NCBI GenBank assembly: GCA_017888105.1 | Contig: JAGHGS010000171.1 | Coordinates: 1-5,602, forward strand | Direction: 5' to 3' | DNA: 5,602 nt | From: Bacilli bacterium | Lineage (GTDB): Bacteria; Bacillota_I; Bacilli_A; RF39; UBA660 | In this document: positions 1-5,106 of the stretch, one piece after another | Layout: each line of letters opens with the position of its first letter | Position numbering within the stretch: the first letter of the stretch is position 1 | Notes under the pieces: generated by a model | The model's input: only the letters and a program-made list of their open reading frames with translations | What the model was told of the DNA's origin: nothing | Database searches by the model: none | Made by a program: the position numbers and the translations under genes

Positions 1-1
1 A

Positions 2-358
2 CATAATGCTGATGCCTTTTTAAGTGATTTAGAGGAATTAGGAATCCCTTTGATTGAGATTACTCAAAGTGCTAAGTTTTTAAATGATGCTACAGCTGAT
101 ATGCAACTAAATGTAAAGTCTGAAAAGATAGAATATGATAAATCGAATGAATTATTATCCTGGTCATTTAGTAATGCTAAAACGGTTTCCAATAGTTTTG
201 GCGAAATAAAAGTGGATAAAGAAAAGAATAAGCGAAATAGAAGAATTGACCCAGTTGATGCTTGCATTAACGCACATGTTGCATACATGAAATTTCAAGA
301 TGATATAGATGTAGATATAGAAATGAATAATTATTTAGAAAAAATGGGATGGAGGTGA
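2..358 (+). CDS. Phage terminase large subunit, C-terminal end (partial at left edge)
   Basis: This is the last 118 residues of the large terminase subunit, the ATPase/nuclease motor that cuts concatemeric DNA and drives it through the portal. The reading frame is open from base 2, and the true start lies outside the window. A TTG at 50 is in frame, but the protein clearly continues upstream of it (residues HNADAFLSDLEELGIPL at the very start), so it is not a real start. The visible part is the end of the RNase H-like nuclease domain. It has the family's 'SQSAKFLNDATAD'-like block (here TQSAKFLNDATAD), then 'NAKTVSNSFGEIK', then 'RRIDPVDACINAHVAYM', whose Asp (codon at 248-250) probably supplies the last metal-binding acidic residue of the nuclease site. 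The family is the HK97/YmfN-like Terminase_1 type, recognised from memory. The stop codon lies inside the portal gene's SD, so the two genes are tightly coupled. Confidence 0.93.
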   Translation, partial: HNADAFLSDLEELGIPLIEITQSAKFLNDATADMQLNVKSEKIEYDKSNELLSWSFSNAKTVSNSFGEIKVDKEKNKRNRRIDPVDACINAHVAYMKFQDDIDVDIEMNNYLEKMGWR

Positions 359-360
359 TT
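351..360 (+). promoter_or_regulatory. Ribosome binding site of the portal gene
   Basis: GGAGGTGATT is a 10-base match to the complement of the 16S rRNA 3' end. It overlaps the terminase stop codon (356-358) and ends two bases before the portal ATG at 363 (seven bases from the GGAGG core). It fixes the portal start and implies translational coupling with terminase. Confidence 0.85.
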
Positions 361-362
361 AA

Positions 363-1610
363 ATGCCTAAGTTTAATTTTAAAAAGCTATTTAAAAATAA
401 TAGTACAGGATATGATATGACAGGTTGGTTTGAATTAGCTGATTTTTTAGGAATAAATAAAGACATGGATAAAGATGTTAGGTCAGAAGCTACTTATTTT
501 GCGTGTTTGAAAATCCTAAGCGAAAGTATTGGTAAATTACCGTTGAAATTATATCAAAAAACAATAAAACATGGTGTAATTGAAGCAATTGATCATCCGC
601 TATATAATACTATAAGAAACAGGCCAAACAAATTCATGACTTCAACATCATTTTGGAGTACTTTAGAATATTATCGAAATCATTACGGAAATGCTTATGC
701 ATTGATTAGCGGTGCTGGAAGTGAAACAAAATTAATTCCATTAGACTCTTCAAAAATGGAAATTTGGTATGATGACGCTTCATTATTAAATAAAATTCCT
801 GATGTTTTTTATTTGTACTCAGACAACGGCAAAACATATAAATTTTCAAGCGAAGAAATTCTGCATTTTAAAACATTTATGACTGATAAAGATGGATTAT
901 CGGGATTATCTGTTAGAGATATGCTAAATACTACAATAAGTGGTAATCAAAAAGCCCAAGATATGCAGAATGCTTTATATGATAGTGGTTTTACTGCTAA
1001 AGCAGTAGTTAAATATACTGGTGAAATTAATAAAGAGGCAACCAAAAATTTCTTAGCAAATTTGGAAGATTATGCTAAAGGAAAAATAAATACTTCTAAA
1101 GGCCTTATTCCAATTCCAGTTGGAACAGATATAACACCATTAAACACAAAATTAGGCGATAACGAATTTTTAGAATTAAAAAAATATAGTGCGTTACAAA
1201 TCGCAAGTGCATTTGGTATAAAGCCAGTTCAAATTAATGATTATTCTAAGTCAAGTTATTCTTCTAGTGAAGCTCAAAACTTGGCTTTTTTAGTTGATAC
1301 TCTTTTATTCATATTGAAACAGTATGAAGAAGAATTAAATTATAAACTTTTAAGTGATAAAGAAATTCGCAAAGGATATTACTTTAAATTTAATACAGGA
1401 ATGCTTTTAAGAGCAGATTTGAAAACGCAAGTAGACAGTTTAACACAAGGAATTAGCAATGGATTATATACCCCTAATGAAGCTCGAGCTTTTTTAGATT
1501 TAGACTCCAAAGATGGTGGAGATTATTTGATTGTAAACGGATCAATGATACGAGTAGAGCAAGTCGGTAGTCAATATGGAGTAAATGCGAAAGGAGGTGA
1601 TGACGGATAA
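363..1610 (+). CDS. HK97-family portal protein
   Basis: The portal forms the dodecameric ring at one capsid vertex, through which DNA enters and leaves and onto which the connector proteins dock. The predicted product is 415 residues, a normal length for the HK97/Phage_portal family. Family blocks are visible in order: 'EATYFACLKILSESIGKLPL' (42-61), 'HPLYNTIRNRPNKFMTSTSF' (78-97) followed by a Tyr-rich 'NHYGNAYALI' (106-115), 'EEILHFK' (164-170), the crown/stem-side stretch 'IASAFGIKPVQINDYSKSSY' (280-299) followed by 'SEAQNLAFLVDTLL', and the late 'GLYTPNEARAFLDLD' (367-381). The ATG at 363 has a strong SD. The C-terminus reads GGDDG because the next gene's SD is encoded there. The stop and the next start share one base (TAATG). 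I see no truncation or frameshift. Confidence 0.95.
   Translation: MPKFNFKKLFKNNSTGYDMTGWFELADFLGINKDMDKDVRSEATYFACLKILSESIGKLPLKLYQKTIKHGVIEAIDHPLYNTIRNRPNKFMTSTSFWSTLEYYRNHYGNAYALISGAGSETKLIPLDSSKMEIWYDDASLLNKIPDVFYLYSDNGKTYKFSSEEILHFKTFMTDKDGLSGLSVRDMLNTTISGNQKAQDMQNALYDSGFTAKAVVKYTGEINKEATKNFLANLEDYAKGKINTSKGLIPIPVGTDITPLNTKLGDNEFLELKKYSALQIASAFGIKPVQINDYSKSSYSSSEAQNLAFLVDTLLFILKQYEEELNYKLLSDKEIRKGYYFKFNTGMLLRADLKTQVDSLTQGISNGLYTPNEARAFLDLDSKDGGDYLIVNGSMIRVEQVGSQYGVNAKGGDDG
1591..1601 (+). promoter_or_regulatory. Near-perfect Shine-Dalgarno site of the protease gene
   Basis: AAGGAGGTGAT matches the anti-SD complement over 11 consecutive bases. It lies inside the end of the portal gene, where it encodes the Gly-Gly-Asp of the portal C-terminus, and it ends eight bases before the protease ATG at 1610 (12 bases from the GGAGG core). 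It supports the TAATG start rather than an internal ATG. Confidence 0.85.
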
Positions 1611-2494
1611 TGAAAAGTTTTTTTGAATTTAAAAATGTCACTTCCACAGAGGCAGATTTGTTTATCTATGGCGAAATAGTTCAAGAAAAATCGGTCGATT
1701 GGTGGACTGGTGAAGAAGTTAGCGATACTGAAGTCGGTTTAATGGATTTTAAAAAAGAGCTAGATAGCTTGGGTAATATTCAAAAGCTAAATTTATACAT
1801 CAATTCGCCAGGAGGTGATGTGTTTACTGCATCAACTATGATAAGTATGCTAGAACGCCAAAAAGACAAAGGAACAGAAATTAATGCTTATGTAGATGGA
1901 TTAAGTGCTAGTGCAGCATCATTCTTGATGTTTGTAGCCGATAATATCTATTTATATAAGAATTCTATCGTAATGGTACATAAACCTATGAGTTATGCTG
2001 TTGGAAATGCAAATGATATGCAAAAGACGATTGATGCTTTAAACAAAATAGAAGATAGTGTCATGATACCTATGTATCTATCTAAAGCTAAGTGTGATGA
2101 AGCAAAGATTAAAGAATTAATTGATGCAGAAACATGGTTATCTTCAACAGAAATGCAAGAATATTTTAATGTAACTGTTCTAAATGAAGAAAAAGTGGCA
2201 GTTGCTTGTATATCAAGTAAATTATTTGATAAATACAAGAACGTCCCTGATTCTATTAAGAATATTTTAGACAAACAGGATAAAGTTACATTTATTAGCA
2301 AAGAAGAATTAACAGGGCCATTAGCTGCTGATAAAATAACTTTTTCTTTAGATGATTCTGGATTTTCCATAGAAAATAAGGAAATTTTAGAAGAAAATGA
2401 AGAAAAAAAGAAAAAAATTAAAATAAAACTTGATTTAATCAAAAATAAGTTAAGATTGGAGGAATTAAAAGATGATTTTACAAGTAATAGTTGA
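1610..2494 (+). CDS. ClpP-like head maturation protease
   Basis: This is a serine protease of the ClpP-related phage prohead protease family. It is expected to be packaged in the prohead and to cut the scaffolding segment from capsid protein before DNA packaging. Of its 294 residues, about 1-200 form the ClpP-like domain. The visible signatures are 'INSPGGDVFTA' (64-74), the nucleophile Ser104 in 'GLSASAASFLM', catalytic His124 in 'IVMVHKP', and probable third residue Asp172 in 'IDAETWLSSTEM'. All three catalytic positions are present, so it looks active. Residues from about 215 to 294 are a charged, Lys/Glu-rich tail of no recognised fold, probably helical at its end ('KNKLRLEELKDDF'), which might bind the prohead interior. 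The start overlaps the portal stop by one base and has an excellent SD. The 3' end overlaps the next gene by 23 bases. An A AAA AAG heptamer lies in phase near the end (see findings). Confidence 0.94.
   Translation: MKSFFEFKNVTSTEADLFIYGEIVQEKSVDWWTGEEVSDTEVGLMDFKKELDSLGNIQKLNLYINSPGGDVFTASTMISMLERQKDKGTEINAYVDGLSASAASFLMFVADNIYLYKNSIVMVHKPMSYAVGNANDMQKTIDALNKIEDSVMIPMYLSKAKCDEAKIKELIDAETWLSSTEMQEYFNVTVLNEEKVAVACISSKLFDKYKNVPDSIKNILDKQDKVTFISKEELTGPLAADKITFSLDDSGFSIENKEILEENEEKKKKIKIKLDLIKNKLRLEELKDDFTSNS
2458..2462 (+). promoter_or_regulatory. Ribosome binding site of the small coiled-coil gene
   Basis: GGAGG sits inside the protease coding end, nine bases before the ATG at 2472. It makes the 23-base gene overlap credible as a real start and suggests coupled translation. 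Confidence 0.8.
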
Positions 2495-2846
2495 TCGCTT
2501 AGATCTTAAAAAAGAAGGCATTACTAAAAATTTTGGTGAAACCTTTGAAGTATCTGAGGATCGTGCAAAAGAAATTCTTAATTATAAATTTAATGGCAAA
2601 GCTGTGGTAGTGCCATTTTTTTATGGTGATAAAGAACTAGAAACTAAGGTTAAAACTTTAGAAACTGAAAAAGAAGAACTATCAAAAGAAATCGAAACTC
2701 TAAAAACTGAAAATGAAGAGTTATTAAAGAAAATTGAAATAATTGAAAATGAAAAGACAGAGCCAGAAAGTATTCTAGAAAATGAAGAAGATGGCGAAGA
2801 AGAAAAAGAAAATAAAAATAAGAAAGGTGGAAAAAAAGATGAATAA
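2472..2846 (+). CDS. Small acidic coiled-coil protein between protease and capsid genes (function unknown)
   Basis: This 124-residue protein is not one whose function I can name. Residues 1-50 look like a small beta-rich globular domain with the pattern 'GITKNFGETFEVSEDRAKEI' (16-35), a motif I associate with short hypothetical proteins in capsid modules of low-GC phages. Residues 53-94 are a strongly predicted coiled coil built from a tandem 14-residue repeat (62-75 and 76-89). Residues 95-115 are very acidic and low in complexity, and the last ten are Lys/Gly-rich. There is no signal peptide or membrane segment. It has a good SD, overlaps the protease by 23 bases, and overlaps the capsid gene start by eight. 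This slot commonly holds a scaffold or other capsid assembly factor, so an assembly-chaperone or scaffold role is a reasonable inference. A decoration protein or a non-structural role is not excluded. The gene call itself is secure. Confidence 0.85.
   Translation: MILQVIVDRLDLKKEGITKNFGETFEVSEDRAKEILNYKFNGKAVVVPFFYGDKELETKVKTLETEKEELSKEIETLKTENEELLKKIEIIENEKTEPESILENEEDGEEEKENKNKKGGKKDE
2655..2738 (+). repeat. Two-copy 42-bp tandem repeat encoding two heptads each
   Basis: Bases 2655-2696 and 2697-2738 are adjacent copies that differ at 9 of 42 positions. They encode TLETEKEELSKEIE and TLKTENEELLKKIE, identical at 10 of 14 residues. Most base differences are silent or swap Lys and Glu, consistent with an old in-frame duplication of a coiled-coil unit. 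Low-complexity A-rich coding DNA could converge on a similar pattern. Confidence 0.7.
2823..2830 (+). promoter_or_regulatory. Ribosome binding site deciding the capsid protein start
   Basis: AAAGGTGG lies eight bases before the ATG at 2839 and makes that ATG the preferred start. The same frame is open further upstream to an ATG at 2782, but that stretch has no comparable SD and would encode a meaningless Lys run. A second in-frame ATG at 2851 lies 20 bases from the SD, which is too far. Confidence 0.75.
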
Positions 2847-4107
2847 AAAAATGAGGGAAATAAGAGCTCAAATTGAAGAAAAAAATGAAGAAGCAATTAA
2901 ATTTTATGATGCAAAGGAATTAGCGAAAGCAGAGAGTGTACTTGCTGAAATTGAAGATTTAGAAAGAGAGTATAAGATAGCTGAAAAGTTATTTAAAACT
3001 GAAAAAGAAGTTGTTGATGATAACGTGGTAGCACAAGTTAAAGTAAATGATAAAGTTAAGAACTTTGCAAAGGCTATTAGAAGTGTAAGAAATTCTATGA
3101 GTGAGGGAACTTCTACAGAAGGCGGATATACAGTACCAGAAGACGTTTCAACAGATATTGAAAGATTAAGAGAAGCTAAATTTAATTTAGCACAATTAGT
3201 AAGCGTTGAAACAGTTAGTACTATGAGTGGAAAAAGAACTTATAAGAAAAGATCCTCTCAAACTGGATTCTCTAAAGTGGGTGAAGGAAGTACTATTGGT
3301 TCGAAAAATACTCCTCAATTTGATAGAATTAGTTATGAAATCGGCAAATATGCAGGTATTTTACCAGTAACAAATGAATTACTTGAAGATAGTGATGCTA
3401 ATATTTATAGTTTATTAACTGAATGGATAGCTGATGAGAGTCGTGTAACGAGAAACAAATTAATTATTGAAGCAATTATGACAAAAGCAAAAGCAGAACT
3501 AACTGGTTTAGATGACATTAAGAGAGCTTTAAATGTAACTTTGGGACAAGCATTTAAGAGCACATCAAAAATAGTTACTAATGATGATGGACTACAATAT
3601 CTTGATACATTAAAAGATAGTGAAGGAAATTATTTATTACAATCTAATCCAAGTGATCCAATGAATTTAGTTTTAGCAGCTGGAGCTACAGTTGTACCTA
3701 TTAGAGTTGTTCCTAACGCTGATTTAGCAAGCGAAAACGTATATACTGCATCTACAGACCAAACTGTTAAAGCAGGTAAAACTTATTATACAAGAAGTGG
3801 TAGTGAAGGATCATATGTATATACCGTTGTTGCTGAGCCAACTGGAAATCCTTCAACTTCTAGTTATTATGAGGTTACTGCCTCTCAAATCCCAGTTATA
3901 ATTGGTGATTTAAAAGAAGGAATTAAGTTATTCGATCGTAAAAAAGTAAATATTCTTGCTTCTAATGTAGCAGCAGCTGGAGAATTAAATGCATTTGAAG
4001 AAGATTTAACTCTTTATAGAGCAGTTGAAAGAGAAGATGTACAAGTAAGAGATGCTGATGCATTTGTAAATGGATACATTGAAATTAGTAATGTAGCTTC
4101 TGTATAA
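2839..4107 (+). CDS. HK97-fold major capsid protein with N-terminal scaffolding segment
   Basis: This is the shell-forming capsid subunit, 422 residues from the ATG at 2839. Residues 1 to about 60 are a charged helical coiled coil ('REIRAQIEEKNEEAIKF' onward), typical of the delta (scaffolding) domain removed by the prohead protease. The linker at about 75-95 ('SVRNSMSEGTSTEGGYTVPE') is where such proteins change to the mature N-arm, so cleavage probably falls near it; the exact bond is not visible. The HK97 fold follows: 'SKVGEGSTIG' and 'FDRISYEIGKYAGILPVTNELLEDS' in pieces (145-185; E-loop and P-domain spine), then a central A-domain region. It ends with 'IIGDLKEGIKLFDRKKV' (354-370) and 'YRAVEREDVQVRDADAFV' (393-410). 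An unusual Tyr/Thr/Ser/Gly-rich segment at about 299-347 interrupts the usual run from the 'VPIRVVPN' strand to the 'IIGD' strand (listed separately). The gene overlaps the upstream coiled-coil gene by eight bases and is followed after 13 bases by the connector. Confidence 0.95.
   Translation: MNKKMREIRAQIEEKNEEAIKFYDAKELAKAESVLAEIEDLEREYKIAEKLFKTEKEVVDDNVVAQVKVNDKVKNFAKAIRSVRNSMSEGTSTEGGYTVPEDVSTDIERLREAKFNLAQLVSVETVSTMSGKRTYKKRSSQTGFSKVGEGSTIGSKNTPQFDRISYEIGKYAGILPVTNELLEDSDANIYSLLTEWIADESRVTRNKLIIEAIMTKAKAELTGLDDIKRALNVTLGQAFKSTSKIVTNDDGLQYLDTLKDSEGNYLLQSNPSDPMNLVLAAGATVVPIRVVPNADLASENVYTASTDQTVKAGKTYYTRSGSEGSYVYTVVAEPTGNPSTSSYYEVTASQIPVIIGDLKEGIKLFDRKKVNILASNVAAAGELNAFEEDLTLYRAVEREDVQVRDADAFVNGYIEISNVASV
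3733..3879 (+). other. Inserted segment in the capsid protein (about residues 299-347)
   Basis: In HK97-fold capsid proteins the strand here ending 'VPIRVVPNADLAS' normally passes through a short turn into the 'PVIIGDLKEG' strand. In this protein about 49 residues intervene. They contain 'TVKAGKTYYTRSG', then 'YVYTVVAEPTGNPSTSSYYE', with six Tyr, many Thr, Ser and Gly, and few large hydrophobic residues. This looks like a small beta-rich module facing the capsid exterior. From memory, similar 'TYYT-x-SG ... YT-x-V ... P ... YYE' segments occur in capsid and tail proteins of gut Bacillota phages. The boundaries are approximate and were inferred by eye, without an alignment. Confidence 0.6.
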
Positions 4108-4120
4108 CGATGGTGATGCT

Positions 4121-4393
4121 ATGCTCAGTGTTGACGATGTAAAAAAAGAATTGGGTATCGATTTTTCGGATAAAAGTACTGATGATAGAATTACAAGATA
4201 TATTGCAGTAGCTGATGCATGGTTAAAAGGAGCAGTTGGAGATTTCAATCATGATGACGAGAGAGCTAAACAATTAGCTCTCTTAGTCATTGAAGATTTG
4301 TTTGATAGAAATTCTAATAGTGTGAAAGAAAATGCAACAATCAATAAGTTGAAAAATGATTTTATTATGCAGTTGAAATGGGAGACTAAATAA
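4121..4393 (+). CDS. Head-tail connector protein, HK97 gp6-like
   Basis: This 90-residue protein belongs to the gp6-like/Phage_connect family, which forms the first ring under the portal and extends the DNA channel towards the tail. Family features visible are an N-terminal 'SVDDVKKELGIDFSDKSTDD' followed by 'RITRYIAVADAWLKGAVG' (3-40, two helices), an acidic 'HDDERAKQLALLVIEDLFDR' (44-63) and a short helical tail. The length is typical. The only in-frame ATG near the start is at 4121. Its SD is weak (GGTGAT at 4112-4117, three bases from the start), unlike those of its neighbours, so expression may depend on ribosomes coming off the capsid gene 13 bases upstream. A strong hairpin lies within the gene (listed separately). 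Confidence 0.88.
   Translation: MLSVDDVKKELGIDFSDKSTDDRITRYIAVADAWLKGAVGDFNHDDERAKQLALLVIEDLFDRNSNSVKENATINKLKNDFIMQLKWETK
4260..4283 (+). other. Perfect 10-bp hairpin with a 4-base loop inside the connector gene
   Basis: AGAGAGCTAA (4260-4269) and TTAGCTCTCT (4274-4283) are exact reverse complements around the loop ACAA. A further G-U pair (4259-4284) is possible in RNA. It spans codons for residues 47-55 of the connector and is not followed by a T-run, so it is not an ordinary intrinsic terminator. It is the strongest short inverted repeat I found in the window. Confidence 0.7.
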
Positions 4394-4394
4394 G

Positions 4395-4748
4395 ATGGCA
4401 GTATATAATAAAATAATTAGGTTTCAGAAATTAGATATTAATACCGAAAAATGGGAAGATTACTATGTTTCTGAAAAGTCGAAAGAAGAAAAGAATCCAT
4501 ATATACACGCAAACGTAAATAAATCGAGTGGTAAGGAATATTTTAATGCTCGAACAGAAATAAGTGGTTCCACATTTAATTTTAAGATACGATACTGTGA
4601 AGCACTAAAAGATCTAATATTTAACACAGAAATATATCGTATCATTTATGAAAATAAAATATTTAATATTACTAATGTGGATGATTTTCAATTAAATCAT
4701 AATGAGCTTACAATTGTAGGTGGTTGTGGTGTTAAAAATTTCAATTAA
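4395..4748 (+). CDS. Head-closure / head-tail adaptor protein (HK97 gp7 / SPP1 gp16-like)
   Basis: This 117-residue protein fits the head-tail joining family, whose members form the ring beneath the connector and help hold packaged DNA. The visible pattern is 'NKIIRFQKLDINTEKWEDYY' (5-24), 'VNKSSGKEYFNARTEISGST' (41-60), 'FNFKIRYCEAL' (61-71), and 'IYRIIYENKIFNITNVDDFQ' (79-98), with alternating hydrophobic residues of a small beta-barrel. Family members usually have 'GKEYF-A...T..F.IRY...' and 'Y-I...D' at these places. The ATG at 4395 is one base after the connector stop and has GGAG at 4381-4384, inside the connector end. The 3' end overlaps the gp10-like gene by 20 bases. The family assignment is by pattern recognition and could be a sister adaptor family, but the head-tail joint role is well supported by position. 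Confidence 0.83.
   Translation: MAVYNKIIRFQKLDINTEKWEDYYVSEKSKEEKNPYIHANVNKSSGKEYFNARTEISGSTFNFKIRYCEALKDLIFNTEIYRIIYENKIFNITNVDDFQLNHNELTIVGGCGVKNFN
4586..4643 (+). other. Long-range inverted repeat inside the adaptor gene
   Basis: GATACGATA (4586-4594) is the exact reverse complement of TATCGTATC (4635-4643). Immediately inside it, CTGTG (4595-4599) pairs with CACAG (4625-4629), leaving a five-base bulge (4630-4634) on the 3' side and a 25-base loop. Fourteen base pairs could form within one 58-base RNA segment, wholly inside coding sequence. It may be chance, since no function is visible. Confidence 0.45.
4717..4723 (+). promoter_or_regulatory. Ribosome binding site deciding the GTG start of the gp10-like gene
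   Basis: TAGGTGG lies five bases before the GTG at 4729. Two other in-frame GTG codons (4720 and 4726) are close by. The one at 4720 overlaps the SD itself, and 4726 is only two bases from it, so 4729 is preferred. Confidence 0.6.
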
Positions 4749-5106
4749 TAATTTTAGTAATGTTGTTATGGATACTTTAGAAAGTTACAATAATGAAGTC
4801 ATAAAAAATACTAAGAAGATTATTCATGAAGTATCACAGGAATTTAAATCAAATACAAAAAGAGATGCTCCTAAAGGAAAAAGAAACAAATATAATAAAT
4901 ATATTGATGTTAAAACAACTTACGAAAGTATCAGTGGTGTAACAGATACATGGTATGTTAAAGATCCCGAATATCGATTAACTCATTTACTTAAAAATGG
5001 GCATCAAACCAGAAATGGTGGAAGAACTAAAGGGAATGATTTTATTGAAAAGAATTATTCTAAAGCTGAAAAAGAGTTAGAAAAAAGAATTAATGAGGAA
5101 TTATAA
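4729..5106 (+). CDS. HK97 gp10-like head-tail joining / tail completion protein
   Basis: The predicted product is 125 residues of the HK97 gp10-like family, found at the junction between neck and tail genes and thought to help complete the tail end or attach the tail. Residues 11-45 form a long amphipathic helix ('YNNEVIKNTKKIIHEVSQEF'). 'RDAPKGKRNKYNKYI' (45-59) matches the family's 'SP-x-R-TG-x-Y'-like region. The hallmark 'EYRLTHLLKNGHQTRNGG' (81-98) and a C-terminal helix ('SKAEKELEKRINEEL') follow. I choose the GTG at 4729, giving 'MLKISINNF', because of SD spacing and because family members begin with a similar short strand. GTG codons at 4720 and 4726 would add three or one residues. 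The gene overlaps the adaptor gene by 20 bases and shares one base with the next gene (TAATG). Confidence 0.87.
   Translation: MLKISINNFSNVVMDTLESYNNEVIKNTKKIIHEVSQEFKSNTKRDAPKGKRNKYNKYIDVKTTYESISGVTDTWYVKDPEYRLTHLLKNGHQTRNGGRTKGNDFIEKNYSKAEKELEKRINEEL

Noticed and set aside
50..358. Stand-alone 102-residue gene starting at TTG 50
   Set aside because: The frame is open from base 2 and the upstream residues continue the terminase nuclease domain, so this is an internal codon of a gene cut by the window edge.
580..608. Promoter-like TTGAAG, 17-base spacer, TATAAT inside the portal gene
   Set aside because: The -10 is perfect and the spacing ideal, but such matches are expected by chance in DNA this AT-rich. 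It lies deep inside a coding region with no gene start just downstream.
1993..2442. Open reading frame of 149 codons on the - strand within the protease gene
   Set aside because: It is antisense to a clear ClpP-like gene, has no recognisable domain or SD, and its Ser/Phe-rich product is what Lys/Glu-rich coding DNA gives in reverse. The other minus-strand frames (64-288, 2621-2896, 2650-2871, 4006-4248, 4463-4645) were rejected for the same reason.
2153..2494. Nested in-frame scaffold gene inside the protease 3' end, as in lambda C/Nu3
   Set aside because: The last in-frame ATG (Met182) has no SD, and no later in-frame ATG exists. The capsid protein has its own delta domain and a separate coiled-coil gene follows.
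2782..2838. Upstream extension of the capsid reading frame to an ATG at 2782
   Set aside because: It would add 19 mostly Lys residues, lies wholly inside the preceding gene in another frame, and has no suitable SD. The ATG at 2839 has AAAGGTGG at eight bases and gives a normal delta-domain N-terminus.
2829..2846. Frameshift fusion of the coiled-coil protein to the capsid protein at the A-run before the overlap
   Set aside because: A +1 shift would be needed, no known +1 signal is present, and the capsid gene has its own SD and ATG. Simple overlapping initiation explains the arrangement.
4259..4300. Intrinsic terminator at the connector-gene hairpin
   Set aside because: The stem is good, but no T-run follows, and terminating here would cut off essential head-tail genes in the same direction.
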